From Gemmatimonadota bacterium (GTDB lineage: Bacteria; Gemmatimonadota; Gemmatimonadetes; Gemmatimonadales; GWC2-71-9), in assembly GCA_003220855.1 (NCBI GenBank), contig QHTP01000005.1, forward strand, positions 1 to 26,280: a stretch of DNA of 26,280 bases, written 5' to 3'. This document shows positions 1 through 7,843 of the stretch, piece by piece (positions within the stretch are counted from its first letter, which is position 1; the number at the start of each line of letters is the position of its first letter). Under the pieces are notes generated by a model. That model did not search any database. It was not told where the DNA came from and saw only the letters and a list, made by a program, of their open reading frames with translations. Position numbers and translations under genes: made by a program.

Positions 1-1
1 C

Positions 2-1195
2 AAGTTCATCAAGGAATGCAAGGAGATCCTGGCGTCCAAGCCGCGCCGCCTCAAGATCCTCAAGGAGGAGCTGTCGGAGCTGGCGCACGGCTTCGGCGAC
101 GAGCGCCGCACCGAGATCGTCGCCGACCAGGGCGAGTTCTCGATCGAGGACCTGATCGCCGAAGAGGACATGGTCATCACCGTGTCCCACGCCGGCTACA
201 TCAAGCGGCTCCCGGTGTCCGCGTACCGTCGCCAGCGGCGCGGCGGCAAGGGCGTCATCTCTGCTCACACCAAGGAAGACGACTGGGTCGAGCATCTGTT
301 CATCGCTTCGACGCACGACTACGTCATGTTCTTCACGCAGCAGGGGCAGTGCTACTGGCTGAAGGTCCACGAGATTCCTCAGGCGGCGCGGGCCGCGCGC
401 GGCAAACCGATCATCTCGTGCGTCGCCATGAAGCCGGACGAGCGCCTCGCCGCCCTCGTGCCGGTGCGCGAGTTCTCCGAGGATCAGTTCCTGCTGTTCG
501 CCACGACGCAGGGCGTCGTGAAGAAGACCGTCCTCTCGGAGTTCGGCAACCCGCGCTCGGTGGGGATCCGCGCCATCAACATCGAGAAGGGCGATGAGCT
601 GATCGACGTGCAGGTCACCGACGGCCGGAACGACATCGTGCTCGCGACCCGCCACGGCATGAGCATCCGGTTCCACGAGAAGGACGTGCGCGACATGGGT
701 CGCACGGCAACCGGGGTGAAAGGGATCGAGCTCGACAAAAAGGACCACGTGATCGACATGGTCGTGGTGCGACGCAAGTCGACCCTGCTCGTCGTCACGG
801 AGAAGGGGATGGGCAAGCGCTCCGAGCTCGACGAGTACCGCGTGCAGCACCGCGGTGGACGGGGCATTATCACCTTGAAGCGTAATGACAAGACCGGCGA
901 CATCGTCGCGCTCAAGGAGGTGCTCCCCGACGACGAGCTGATGATGATCACCAAGAAGGGCATCATGATCCGCGTGCCGGTCGAGGGGATCCGCATCTCG
1001 GGCCGCAACACGCAGGGCGTGAAGGTGATGAACCTGACCTCGGGTGATCTGTTGGTGGACGTGGCCCGGGTGGTGAAGGAAGACGAGGCTGACGACGGGG
1101 AGGGCGATGCCGAGGACGAGGACGCTCCGCGCACGTCCAGCAAGGCCAAGAAGGCTCCGGCCAAGGCAAAGCAGCCGCAGAAGAAGAAAAAGTAG
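2..1195 (+). CDS. gyrA: DNA gyrase subunit A, C-terminal part (5' end outside window)
   Basis: GyrA cuts and rejoins DNA in gyrase, which introduces negative supercoils. The reading frame is open from base 2, so the catalytic N-terminal part lies upstream of the window; 397 codons plus a TAA-type end (TAG at 1193-1195) are present. The GyrA box QRRGGKG is encoded at 233-253, which separates GyrA from topoisomerase IV ParC. Degenerate blades of the C-terminal beta-pinwheel follow (for example TATGVKG, QHRGGRG, NTQGVKV). After the pinwheel comes a strongly acidic block (about 1076-1130) and then a lysine/alanine/proline-rich tail ending in KKKK. The next gene starts one base after the stop, so co-transcription is likely. 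Confidence 0.96.
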   Translation, partial: KFIKECKEILASKPRRLKILKEELSELAHGFGDERRTEIVADQGEFSIEDLIAEEDMVITVSHAGYIKRLPVSAYRRQRRGGKGVISAHTKEDDWVEHLFIASTHDYVMFFTQQGQCYWLKVHEIPQAARAARGKPIISCVAMKPDERLAALVPVREFSEDQFLLFATTQGVVKKTVLSEFGNPRSVGIRAINIEKGDELIDVQVTDGRNDIVLATRHGMSIRFHEKDVRDMGRTATGVKGIELDKKDHVIDMVVVRRKSTLLVVTEKGMGKRSELDEYRVQHRGGRGIITLKRNDKTGDIVALKEVLPDDELMMITKKGIMIRVPVEGIRISGRNTQGVKVMNLTSGDLLVDVARVVKEDEADDGEGDAEDEDAPRTSSKAKKAPAKAKQPQKKKK

Positions 1196-1196
1196 C

Positions 1197-2126
1197 GTGG
1201 TCACCGCCCAGGAGGTCCGGGAGGCGGCTGCGGGGCTCGCCGGCGTGGCGGTGCGCACGCCGCTGCGCTTCATCGAGCCGCTCGACGCCTACGTGAAGCT
1301 CGAGAGCCTCCAGCCGATGGGCGCGTTCAAGCTGCGCGGGGCGTACAACGCGATCCGGCGCCTGCCGCAAGCCGCGAGCCGCAAGGGGGTCATTACGTAC
1401 TCGAGCGGCAATCACGGTCAGGCGGTCGCCTACGCCGCGCAGCTCGTGGGCGTCCCCGCGGTGGTCGTGATGCCGGAGACCGCGCCCGCCGTCAAGGTGA
1501 CGGGGGTCAGGCGCTGGGGTGGGGAGGTGGTCTTTGCCGGCCGCACGTCGGAGGACCGCCAGCAGCGGGCGGAGGCCATCGCGGCACAGCGGGGGCTCGC
1601 GATCGTGCCGCCGTTCGACCACGCCGACATCATCGCCGGCCAGGCAACGGTGGGCTTGGAAATCGCCGAGCAGCTGCCGGACGTCCGGACCGTCGTGGTG
1701 CCGGTGGGTGGCGGCGGGCTCATCGCGGGGGTGGTGACGGGCCTAGCGGCGGCGGGAAGCCCAGCGCGCGTGTGGGGGGTGGAGCCCACGGGCGCCCCCA
1801 AGCTCACGCGCTCGCTCGAGGCGGGCCGGCCGGTCCGGCTCGACCGCACGGCGAGCCTCGCGGACGGGTTGATCACGCTCAGCGTGGGGGCCGTTCCCTT
1901 CGCCCACCTAACCGCGCAGCGCGACCGCCTGGCGGGGGTGGTGCTGGTGGACGATGACGCGCTGCGCGAGGCGGTGCAGTTTCTGTGGCGCGAGTGCCAC
2001 CTCGCGGTGGAGCCGTCGGGCGCCGCGACGACAGCGGCGCTCCGCTGCGGCGCGGTTCACCCCGTCGCGCCGACCGTGCTGGTCGTGAGCGGCGGCAACG
2101 TCGACCCCTCGCTCCTCGAGGATTGA
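1197..2126 (+). CDS. Threonine/serine dehydratase, PLP fold type II
   Basis: Predicted threonine ammonia-lyase (threonine to 2-oxobutyrate and ammonia) or a close relative such as serine dehydratase or serine racemase. The PLP lysine is K45 in GAFKLRGA; the substrate loop SSGNHGQ and the PLP-phosphate loop GGGGL are both present. At 309 residues it lacks the C-terminal ACT regulatory domain of biosynthetic IlvA, so it resembles the short catabolic/allosteric-free form. The GTG at 1197 was chosen because homology begins at once (VRTPL motif by residue 23) and it lies one base after the gyrA stop; a longer in-frame upstream ORF would overlap gyrA by about 90 bases with arginine-rich shadow sequence. 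Exact substrate cannot be fixed from sequence. Confidence 0.9.
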   Translation: MVTAQEVREAAAGLAGVAVRTPLRFIEPLDAYVKLESLQPMGAFKLRGAYNAIRRLPQAASRKGVITYSSGNHGQAVAYAAQLVGVPAVVVMPETAPAVKVTGVRRWGGEVVFAGRTSEDRQQRAEAIAAQRGLAIVPPFDHADIIAGQATVGLEIAEQLPDVRTVVVPVGGGGLIAGVVTGLAAAGSPARVWGVEPTGAPKLTRSLEAGRPVRLDRTASLADGLITLSVGAVPFAHLTAQRDRLAGVVLVDDDALREAVQFLWRECHLAVEPSGAATTAALRCGAVHPVAPTVLVVSGGNVDPSLLED

Positions 2127-2132
2127 AGGCCC

Positions 2133-3572
2133 TTGAGCCCCGAAGCCGCCGCCAAGATCCTCGTCGCCGACGACGACCAATCCCTGGTCCGCACGCTCAC
2201 GTGGATTTTGAAGGAGAACGGCTACGACGTCGTGACGGCGCCGGGCGGCGAGGGGCTGCTCGGCAAGCTCGAAGAGGAGCGCCCCAACCTGCTGCTGCTC
2301 GACATCATGATGCCGAAGGTCGACGGCCTGCAGCTGCTCGCGAAGCTGAAGGCCGACGACCGGTTCCGCGATGTCCCGGTCCTGATGCTCTCGTCCATGC
2401 CGCCCGAGGAGGCGACCGTGAAGTCGCTCGGTCTCGGCGCCGCCGATTTCATCTCCAAGCCATTCCGGGTGCGCGAGCTGTTGGCGCGCGTGAAGGCGCA
2501 CATTCGCTCGGCGCAGGAGCTGTCGCGCGCGCGCGACGAGGCGCAAAGCCGCGCCGCCATCGTCGACATCCTGCATGAGGTCACCGACTCCCTCAAGCCC
2601 GACGAGATCTACCATATCCTGGTGCGGCGCGTGGCCCGCGTGCTGCAGATCTCCAAGTGCTCGATGGTGCTCGCCAAGCCGGGGGACGAGCTCGGCGTGG
2701 TGGTGGCGGCGTACGAGAACCCCATGCTACGGAACCTGGAGATCGAGCTGGCGCGCTATCCCGAGATTCAGCGCGCGCTGACGGGCAGCCGGTCGGTGCT
2801 GGTCGAGGACGTCTCGTCCGATCCGCTGTACGAGGGCGAGCGGGCGCGCTGGCAGCGGGAGGGCATCACCGTCCCGACCCGCTCCGCCGTGGCGCTCCCC
2901 TTCTCCATGAAGGACCAGCAGCTCGGCGTCTTCTTTCTGCGCACCACGGGCGAGGACCCGCCGCTCACCCGCGCCGACGCCGGCTTCGCCGAGACCGTGA
3001 TCCGTACGGCCGTGGCGGCGATCGAGAAGGCGTACGATTTCGAGACGGCGGTGTCGGACAAGAAGCGCCTCGAGAAGCTGGCAGCGACCGACGCGCTCAC
3101 CGGCTGCATGAACCGGCGCGCGCTGTCGGAAGAACTCGAGGCCGAGCTCGATCGGGCGCGCCGGTACAACCTGGCCCTCACCATCCTGCTCGCCGACATC
3201 GATCGCTTCAAGCTCGTGAACGACACGCGGGGCCACATTGCGGGTGACTCGGTCCTGCGCCAAGTTGGCGAGATCCTGCGCCGCGAGGCGCGCTCGGTCG
3301 ACCTGGTCGCGCGGTACGGCGGGGAGGAATTCGTGGTCGTCATGCCCGAGACGGCGCTGCACGGCTCCGCGCTCTTCGCCGAGCGGCTGCGGCGCCGCGT
3401 CATGCACCACGATTTCGCCGAGCCGGGAGAGGATCCCCTCAACCTGACGATCTCCATCGGGCTGGCGTCGTTCCCCGACGACCGCGTCACCAGCGCCGAC
3501 AGCTTCGTGGCCCTGGCGGATCAGGCCCTGTACCGCGCCAAGAACGAAGGACGCAACCTGGTGCGTCAATGA
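2133..3572 (+). CDS. Response regulator diguanylate cyclase (REC-GAF-GGDEF)
   Basis: Predicted to synthesise cyclic di-GMP from two GTP under control of a phosphorelay. Domains: receiver at residues 7-125 with acidic pocket D13-D14, phosphoacceptor D57 (LLLLDIMMP) and K109 (ISKPF); a GAF-like sensor at about 145-300; GGDEF domain from about 315 to 479. The active-site loop is GGEEF at 396-400, a catalytically competent variant, and the inhibitory I-site RxxD is RSVD at 387-390, exactly five residues upstream, so product feedback inhibition is expected. No transmembrane segment. The start is TTG at 2133, six bases after the dehydratase stop; REC begins almost immediately. It overlaps the following kinase gene by ATGA, suggesting translational coupling. 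No cognate histidine kinase is in the window. Confidence 0.93.
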   Translation: MSPEAAAKILVADDDQSLVRTLTWILKENGYDVVTAPGGEGLLGKLEEERPNLLLLDIMMPKVDGLQLLAKLKADDRFRDVPVLMLSSMPPEEATVKSLGLGAADFISKPFRVRELLARVKAHIRSAQELSRARDEAQSRAAIVDILHEVTDSLKPDEIYHILVRRVARVLQISKCSMVLAKPGDELGVVVAAYENPMLRNLEIELARYPEIQRALTGSRSVLVEDVSSDPLYEGERARWQREGITVPTRSAVALPFSMKDQQLGVFFLRTTGEDPPLTRADAGFAETVIRTAVAAIEKAYDFETAVSDKKRLEKLAATDALTGCMNRRALSEELEAELDRARRYNLALTILLADIDRFKLVNDTRGHIAGDSVLRQVGEILRREARSVDLVARYGGEEFVVVMPETALHGSALFAERLRRRVMHHDFAEPGEDPLNLTISIGLASFPDDRVTSADSFVALADQALYRAKNEGRNLVRQ

Positions 3573-4630
3573 GCCAGCGGCGCTGCCCCAAGTGCGGCAC
3601 GGTGTACACCGACACCGCACGGTTCTGCGCCCGCGACGGCAACATGCTGGTCGAGGTGCAGGCGAAGGCGGCGACGCCGGCTCCGCCCGGCGTCGGCACC
3701 GCCGCGCGCACCCCGACGAAACCCAAGCCCGGACTGGAGCGCGCCTCCTCGCTCTCGGGGCACGTCCTGGACGCGCGCTACCAGGTCCAGAAGAAGCTCG
3801 GCGAGGGCGGCATGTCGTACGTGTACCTGGCGCGCGAGGTGGCGACCGGACACGACGTCGCGATCAAGGTGCTCGCCCCCAAGCTCGCCACCGACAGGAG
3901 CTCGGTCGAACGGCTGCGGCGCGAGGCGGGCCTCGCCATGCGCCTCGCGCATCCCAACGTGTGCCGCATCCTGCGCCTGGGCGAGTCCGAGGACGGCCTG
4001 ATTTACCTGGTGATGCCCTTTCTCAAGGGCGAGCTGCTCTCGGACCGCGAGGTGAGGGGCGGTCCGATGCCGGTCGCGCCCGGGATCGCCGTGCTGCGGC
4101 AGGTGTGTGCCGGGCTGCACCACGCGCACGAGCTGCAGATCGTGCACCGGGACTTGAAGCCCGAGAACATCATGCTCGTGACCGAGGAGCCTGCGGCCGA
4201 TCGCGCGGTGGTCATGGATTTCGGGCTCGCCAAGGAGCGTCGCGCCGACCCGGCGATCGCGAAACTCACCGCCACCGGCATCATCCTCGGCACGCCGGAG
4301 TTCATGAGCCCGGAGCAGATCCGCGGCAAGCAGCTCGACGCACGCTCCGACATCTACGCGCTCGGGATCGTTGCGTTCGAGATGTTCACGGGAAAGCTGC
4401 CGTTCCACGGCCGCAACGCGCAGGAGATGATGATCGCCCGGCTGCGTGGCCAGCCGCTGAAGCTGCGCCAGCTGCGGCCCGACCTCCCCGAGGGCCTCGA
4501 AAAAACGCTGGGGCGCGCCCTCGAGTCGAACCCCGAGGCGCGCTACACCACCGCGCTCGAGTTCGCCGACGCCCTGTCGATCTTCCACGAAGGCGGCTTC
4601 CTGTCGAAGATCAAGGAGAAGCTGAAATAA
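3569..4630 (+). CDS. Zinc-ribbon Ser/Thr protein kinase (PknB/Hanks type)
   Basis: Eukaryotic-like Ser/Thr kinase of 353 residues. An N-terminal zinc-ribbon-like motif (CPKC, then CARDG about 12 residues later) precedes a Pro/Ala/Thr linker and the kinase domain (about 70-345). Visible kinase elements: glycine loop GEGGMSYVY, ATP lysine K100 (VAIKVL), catalytic loop HRDLKPEN with D195, DFG aspartate D217, and activation segment/P+1 region GTPEFMSPEQ. The RD arginine implies activation by loop phosphorylation. There is no transmembrane helix or extracellular sensor, unlike classical PknB, so it is probably cytosolic. It overlaps the diguanylate cyclase by four bases (ATGA) and ends in TAA inside an ATAA that is also the apparent start of the next gene. 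The substrate is unknown. Confidence 0.95.
   Translation: MSQRRCPKCGTVYTDTARFCARDGNMLVEVQAKAATPAPPGVGTAARTPTKPKPGLERASSLSGHVLDARYQVQKKLGEGGMSYVYLAREVATGHDVAIKVLAPKLATDRSSVERLRREAGLAMRLAHPNVCRILRLGESEDGLIYLVMPFLKGELLSDREVRGGPMPVAPGIAVLRQVCAGLHHAHELQIVHRDLKPENIMLVTEEPAADRAVVMDFGLAKERRADPAIAKLTATGIILGTPEFMSPEQIRGKQLDARSDIYALGIVAFEMFTGKLPFHGRNAQEMMIARLRGQPLKLRQLRPDLPEGLEKTLGRALESNPEARYTTALEFADALSIFHEGGFLSKIKEKLK
4613..4618 (+). promoter_or_regulatory. Shine-Dalgarno AAGGAG for the ATA-initiated gene
   Basis: AAGGAG lies 8 bases before ATA at 4627 and no ATG, GTG or TTG exists in that frame between about 4380 and 4684. The spacing is ideal and supports initiation at 4627. Confidence 0.55.
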
Positions 4631-5733
4631 GGCGCTTCCCCGCTTTCGATCCGCCCGAGTACGTCGACTGGCAGCCGGACCCGGTGCTGGTGGGCGCCTT
4701 CCGCGAGACGCTCGAGCGGGATCCCGAGCGCGCCGCCGTCGTCGCGCGACTCGCGCCCGAGGTGATGACCGCGCTGTACGCGGGGCTGCTGCGCGCCCGC
4801 CTGCACGACATCCAGCTCAAGCGCTGGGTGCGGACCGGCGTGATCTCCAAGGCGTGGCTGGGCACGGGCGAGGAGGCCGTCACCGTCGGGCCCGTGCACG
4901 CGCTGGAGCGGGGGCGCGACGTCGTGGCGCCGATGATTCGCAACGCCGCCGCGTGCTGCGAGCTGGGGATGCCGGTGGCCGACATGCTGCGCGCATATCT
5001 GGGCAGCGACGACTCGCCCTCCCGCGGCCGCGACCTGCACGTCGGCGCATGGGGTCGCGGCGTGCTGCAGCCGATCTCGCACGTCGGCGACATGGTGCCT
5101 GTCATCAGCGGCATCGCGCTCACGTTCCGCCTGCGACGGGAGCCACGCGTCGCCCTCACCTGGGTGGGCGACGGCGCGGCCAACACGGCGGCGGCGCACG
5201 AAGGCACCAACTTCGCCGCCGTCCGCCGGCTGCCCGCCATCTTCATCCTCCAGAACAACCAGGTGGCCCTCGGGACGCCGCTCGCCCGCCATCACCTACC
5301 GGGCCAGTTCCACGAGTGGGCGGCGAGCTACGGCATCCACGGCGCGGAGTTCGACGGCAACAACGTGCTCGATGCCTACGCGGCGACCCGACTCGCGGCC
5401 GAGCGCTGTCGCCGGGGCGAGGGGCCGGCGCTGTTGGTCGCGGACACGTTCCGGATGGGCGGGCACGCCACCCATGACGAGCGCGAGGCGCGCGAGACGC
5501 TGCCGGACGAGCTCTTCAAGAGCTGGGGAAAGCGCGATCCGATCGGGCTGTACGAGGAATACCTGAAGCAGCGGGGCGTCGCCCCCAAACGACTCGCGGA
5601 CATCGAGGCGGACGTCACGGCGGAGGTGGAGCGCGCCGCCGAGCAGGCGCTGCAGAGCCGCGACCGGATGCCGGCGGGCGCGTCGGCACTGGCGGGGGTG
5701 TACGCCGGCAACGGCACAGTGCAACCGAGGTGA
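4627..5733 (+). CDS. Thiamine-diphosphate 2-oxoacid dehydrogenase E1 alpha subunit, apparent ATA start
   Basis: Resembles the E1 alpha chain of pyruvate or branched-chain 2-oxoacid dehydrogenase, which decarboxylates a 2-oxoacid using thiamine diphosphate. The ThDP/Mg motif is GDG at 181-183 followed by NN at 210-211; the SHVG motif typical of the branched-chain group is present. Length from 4627 is 368 residues, normal for the family. Protein-like sequence (FPAFDPPEYVDW) begins right after the kinase stop, but the only codon in a start position is ATA at 4627, preceded by a good Shine-Dalgarno; the first canonical starts are GTG at 4684 and 4690. One base change (A4629 to G) would give ATGA, the coupling motif used at 3569. 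No E1 beta, E2 or E3 gene is nearby, so partner and substrate are unknown. Confidence 0.85.
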   Translation: MRRFPAFDPPEYVDWQPDPVLVGAFRETLERDPERAAVVARLAPEVMTALYAGLLRARLHDIQLKRWVRTGVISKAWLGTGEEAVTVGPVHALERGRDVVAPMIRNAAACCELGMPVADMLRAYLGSDDSPSRGRDLHVGAWGRGVLQPISHVGDMVPVISGIALTFRLRREPRVALTWVGDGAANTAAAHEGTNFAAVRRLPAIFILQNNQVALGTPLARHHLPGQFHEWAASYGIHGAEFDGNNVLDAYAATRLAAERCRRGEGPALLVADTFRMGGHATHDEREARETLPDELFKSWGKRDPIGLYEEYLKQRGVAPKRLADIEADVTAEVERAAEQALQSRDRMPAGASALAGVYAGNGTVQPR

Positions 5734-5738
5734 CACCC

Positions 5739-6482
5739 ATGAACCTGAAAACACTGGCGGCAATCGTGCTCCTGTCGACCGTGCCGCCGTTTCGCGCTGG
5801 CGTCGACATCCACGCCGAATACGTGAAGTTTCCGAGCGGTCGCGACACCATCACGGCGTATCTGGCCTATCCCGAGAGCCGGGAGCGGGCGCCGGCCGTG
5901 GTGGTGATTCACGAGATCTTCGGCTTGTCGGATTTCATCCGGCAGACCACGGAGCAGCTCGCCAAGGACGGCTTCGTGGCGATCGCCCCCGACTTGCTGT
6001 CGCGGCGCGGCGGTACGCCGCCTTCCCCCGACTCGGCGCGCAAGCTCATCGCGGGACTCGACCCCGACACGGTCACTCGGGACCTCGACGCCACGGTCGG
6101 GTACGTTCGCGCCGTGAACGCGGTGCGGGCCGACCGCATCGGCGTGATCGGGTTTTGCTGGGGCGGTGGCCAGAGCTTCCGCTATGCCACGAACAACCCC
6201 TCGCTTCGCGGCTTCGTCGTCTGCTACGGGCCCGGCCCCGAGGCGCTCGCCGTCGCGCGCATTCGCGCCCGCGGCCTGGGCGTGTACGCCGAGAACGACG
6301 CGCGGATCGATGCGGGGCTGCCCGACGTGGACGCGGCGATCCGGACCTACGGTAAGAACTACCGCTACACGGTCTATCACGGCGTCGGCCACGGGTTTCT
6401 GCGTACGCGCGAGCGGCCCGAGGTCGCGGACAGCGCGTGGCGGGACGTGGTGCGGTTCTTCAGGGAGAGTCTGGGGCGCTAG
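5739..6482 (+). CDS. Exported dienelactone hydrolase family protein
   Basis: Alpha/beta hydrolase of the dienelactone hydrolase family, 247 residues. The Cys-Asp-His triad is visible: C140 in GFCWGGG, D187 in ENDARID and H218 in GVGHGF; the HEIFGL motif near residue 57 is the family glutamate. The first ~20 residues (MNLKTLAAIVLLSTVPP) form a signal peptide, so it likely acts in the periplasm. ATG 5739 was chosen because CGAGG lies 8 bases upstream; GTG 5730, in frame and overlapping the E1 alpha stop as GTGA, is the alternative. True substrate is not deducible: many such proteins act on other esters or lactones. Last gene of the gyrA-side plus-strand run, ending at a convergent hairpin. Confidence 0.9.
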   Translation: MNLKTLAAIVLLSTVPPFRAGVDIHAEYVKFPSGRDTITAYLAYPESRERAPAVVVIHEIFGLSDFIRQTTEQLAKDGFVAIAPDLLSRRGGTPPSPDSARKLIAGLDPDTVTRDLDATVGYVRAVNAVRADRIGVIGFCWGGGQSFRYATNNPSLRGFVVCYGPGPEALAVARIRARGLGVYAENDARIDAGLPDVDAAIRTYGKNYRYTVYHGVGHGFLRTRERPEVADSAWRDVVRFFRESLGR

Positions 6483-6520
6483 GCGGCAAAGGGCGGCAGC
6501 GGGCGGCAAGGGGCGGCAGC
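6482..6520 (+). repeat. Four tandem ~10-bp GGGCGGCA units
   Basis: Directly after the hydrolase stop, four imperfect copies of a ten-base unit GGGCGGCARS follow each other (first copy starts GGCGGCAAA). The last two form the left arm of the hairpin at 6501-6554. Confidence 0.8.
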
Positions 6521-6554
6521 GAACGTTGCCTCCTATTGCCGCCCCGTGCCGCCC
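6501..6554. terminator. Strong hairpin between convergent genes
   Basis: 6501-6518 pairs with 6537-6554 over 18 positions with one mismatch, loop of 18 bases. The right arm is inside the last codons of the S41 peptidase (stop at 6533-6535 on the minus strand). There is no U-run, so intrinsic termination is uncertain; a bidirectional or factor-assisted terminator fits its place between two converging genes. Confidence 0.55.
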
Positions 6555-7843
6555 TTGATGTACTCCCGCGCCCGGTCCAGCATCGGGTCGTTGCCCGACA
6601 GCAGGTCGTCCACCGTCGGCACCACCAGCACGTCGGGCTTTACACCGAGGCCCGCGTACTCCGTCCCGTCGGCGTACGAGTGGCGCGTGACCGAGAACTG
6701 GACACCCCAGTTCTTAGTGAGCGCGAACGTCGCGATGTCGCCGACGCTCCCGGCGGACGGCTCGCCGATGATGACCCCGCGGCCCGTCGTGCGGAACGCG
6801 GCCAGGAGATCTTCCGCGGCTCCTGAGGTCGCGCTCGACGCCACCAACGCAATCGGACCGCCGTAGGAGGGGTGCTCGCGCCGCGGCGCAACGCTTCCCG
6901 CGGCCGGTCCGTACCAGGTCATAGCGGAGTCGGGCAGGTTCCACGCGCGGAACGCCGCACGGTAGAGCGGCGTTTTCCAGCGGACCGCGGAGAAGGGCTG
7001 GTCCGTGAGGCGGGAGAGGATCTGGTAGGCGTACTCCGTCTGGACGCCGCCGGCGCCCCGGAGGTCGAGCACCAGCCCCTGGACCGCGCTGAAGTCCGGG
7101 TAGGTGCGGTCGAATTGGCGAACGACGTCTGCGTCGGCGAGCGAGCCGATCCGGACGACGGCGATGCCGCCCGGCAGCGAGTCCACCGCGAAGGCCGGTG
7201 GGTCGAGTGGCCAGCGATCGTTGAGCGACAGTGAGCGGGTCACGCTCAAACCCCTGGGATCGCCGCCGGGCACACGGATGAGCAGATGCAGGCTCGTGCC
7301 CTTTTCGCCCTGGAGCATCCAGGCGACGGCGCGCTGCCAGCGGTCGGCGGGCGTGGCGGCGGCGGTCTCCGGGAGCACCGAGTCGCGGATCCACGCCTCC
7401 GCGGGGACACCCTGGACGGCCACGATCTCGGCCAGCCGGTCGGGATGCGCGACGCGCATCTCGTCGTTCTCGGCGTAGTCCATGATGAACGGCCGGCGCG
7501 CGGCGCTGGTCAAGAGGAGCGGCGGGCGCGCGATGCGGGAGCGCAGATTCGGGGGCGCGAGCACCGCGGCCTGCCCGTCGCCCAGCAGGGCGACGAAGCG
7601 GCGTAGACGGCGGTAGAACAACAGGTCGGACTGCGGCTCGGCGGCGAGCTTCAGATTCACGCGGAGCGCCGAGTCCCAGTCCACCCGCACGCGGTCCCAG
7701 TAAGCGAAGTTGTATCGGGCCTCGGCCCAGACGGTGGCGAGGGCGTGAGCGCGCTCAGGAGCGGTGAGCTGGGCGGCGGCGCCGCGGAGTGGGGCCAACG
7801 ACCCGACGACCAGACAGACCAGGAGCTTGGAGCGAGTGGTCAC
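6533..7843 (-). CDS. Secreted S41-type (C-terminal-processing) peptidase
   Basis: 436-residue protease-like protein with an N-terminal signal peptide (LLVCLVVGSLAPLRGAAAQ) and a tail-specific peptidase fold. The candidate nucleophile is S340 in SATSGAAE, followed by GEPSAGSVGD and GLGVKPDV, both usual in S41 domains. A PDZ domain is not obvious; residues 120-230 may hold a degenerate one (AVQGVPAE, RVPGGDPRGLSV). Expected in the periplasm or outer surface. The start is GTG (7843-7841); the signal peptide begins a few codons later, leaving little room for another start. Its start codon overlaps head-to-head the start of the divergent metallophosphoesterase, so each promoter must lie in the other's coding sequence. 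Substrate unknown. Confidence 0.88.
   Translation of the reverse strand: MTTRSKLLVCLVVGSLAPLRGAAAQLTAPERAHALATVWAEARYNFAYWDRVRVDWDSALRVNLKLAAEPQSDLLFYRRLRRFVALLGDGQAAVLAPPNLRSRIARPPLLLTSAARRPFIMDYAENDEMRVAHPDRLAEIVAVQGVPAEAWIRDSVLPETAAATPADRWQRAVAWMLQGEKGTSLHLLIRVPGGDPRGLSVTRSLSLNDRWPLDPPAFAVDSLPGGIAVVRIGSLADADVVRQFDRTYPDFSAVQGLVLDLRGAGGVQTEYAYQILSRLTDQPFSAVRWKTPLYRAAFRAWNLPDSAMTWYGPAAGSVAPRREHPSYGGPIALVASSATSGAAEDLLAAFRTTGRGVIIGEPSAGSVGDIATFALTKNWGVQFSVTRHSYADGTEYAGLGVKPDVLVVPTVDDLLSGNDPMLDRAREYIKGGTGRQ

Noticed and set aside
1107..1196. Longer N terminus for the threonine dehydratase
   Set aside because: The extra 30 residues are Arg/Pro-rich antisense-like sequence overlapping the end of gyrA.
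3592..4626. Extending the E1 alpha gene upstream as a fusion with the kinase region
   Set aside because: The extended frame is an Arg/Ala-rich shadow of the kinase; protein-like sequence begins only after 4627.
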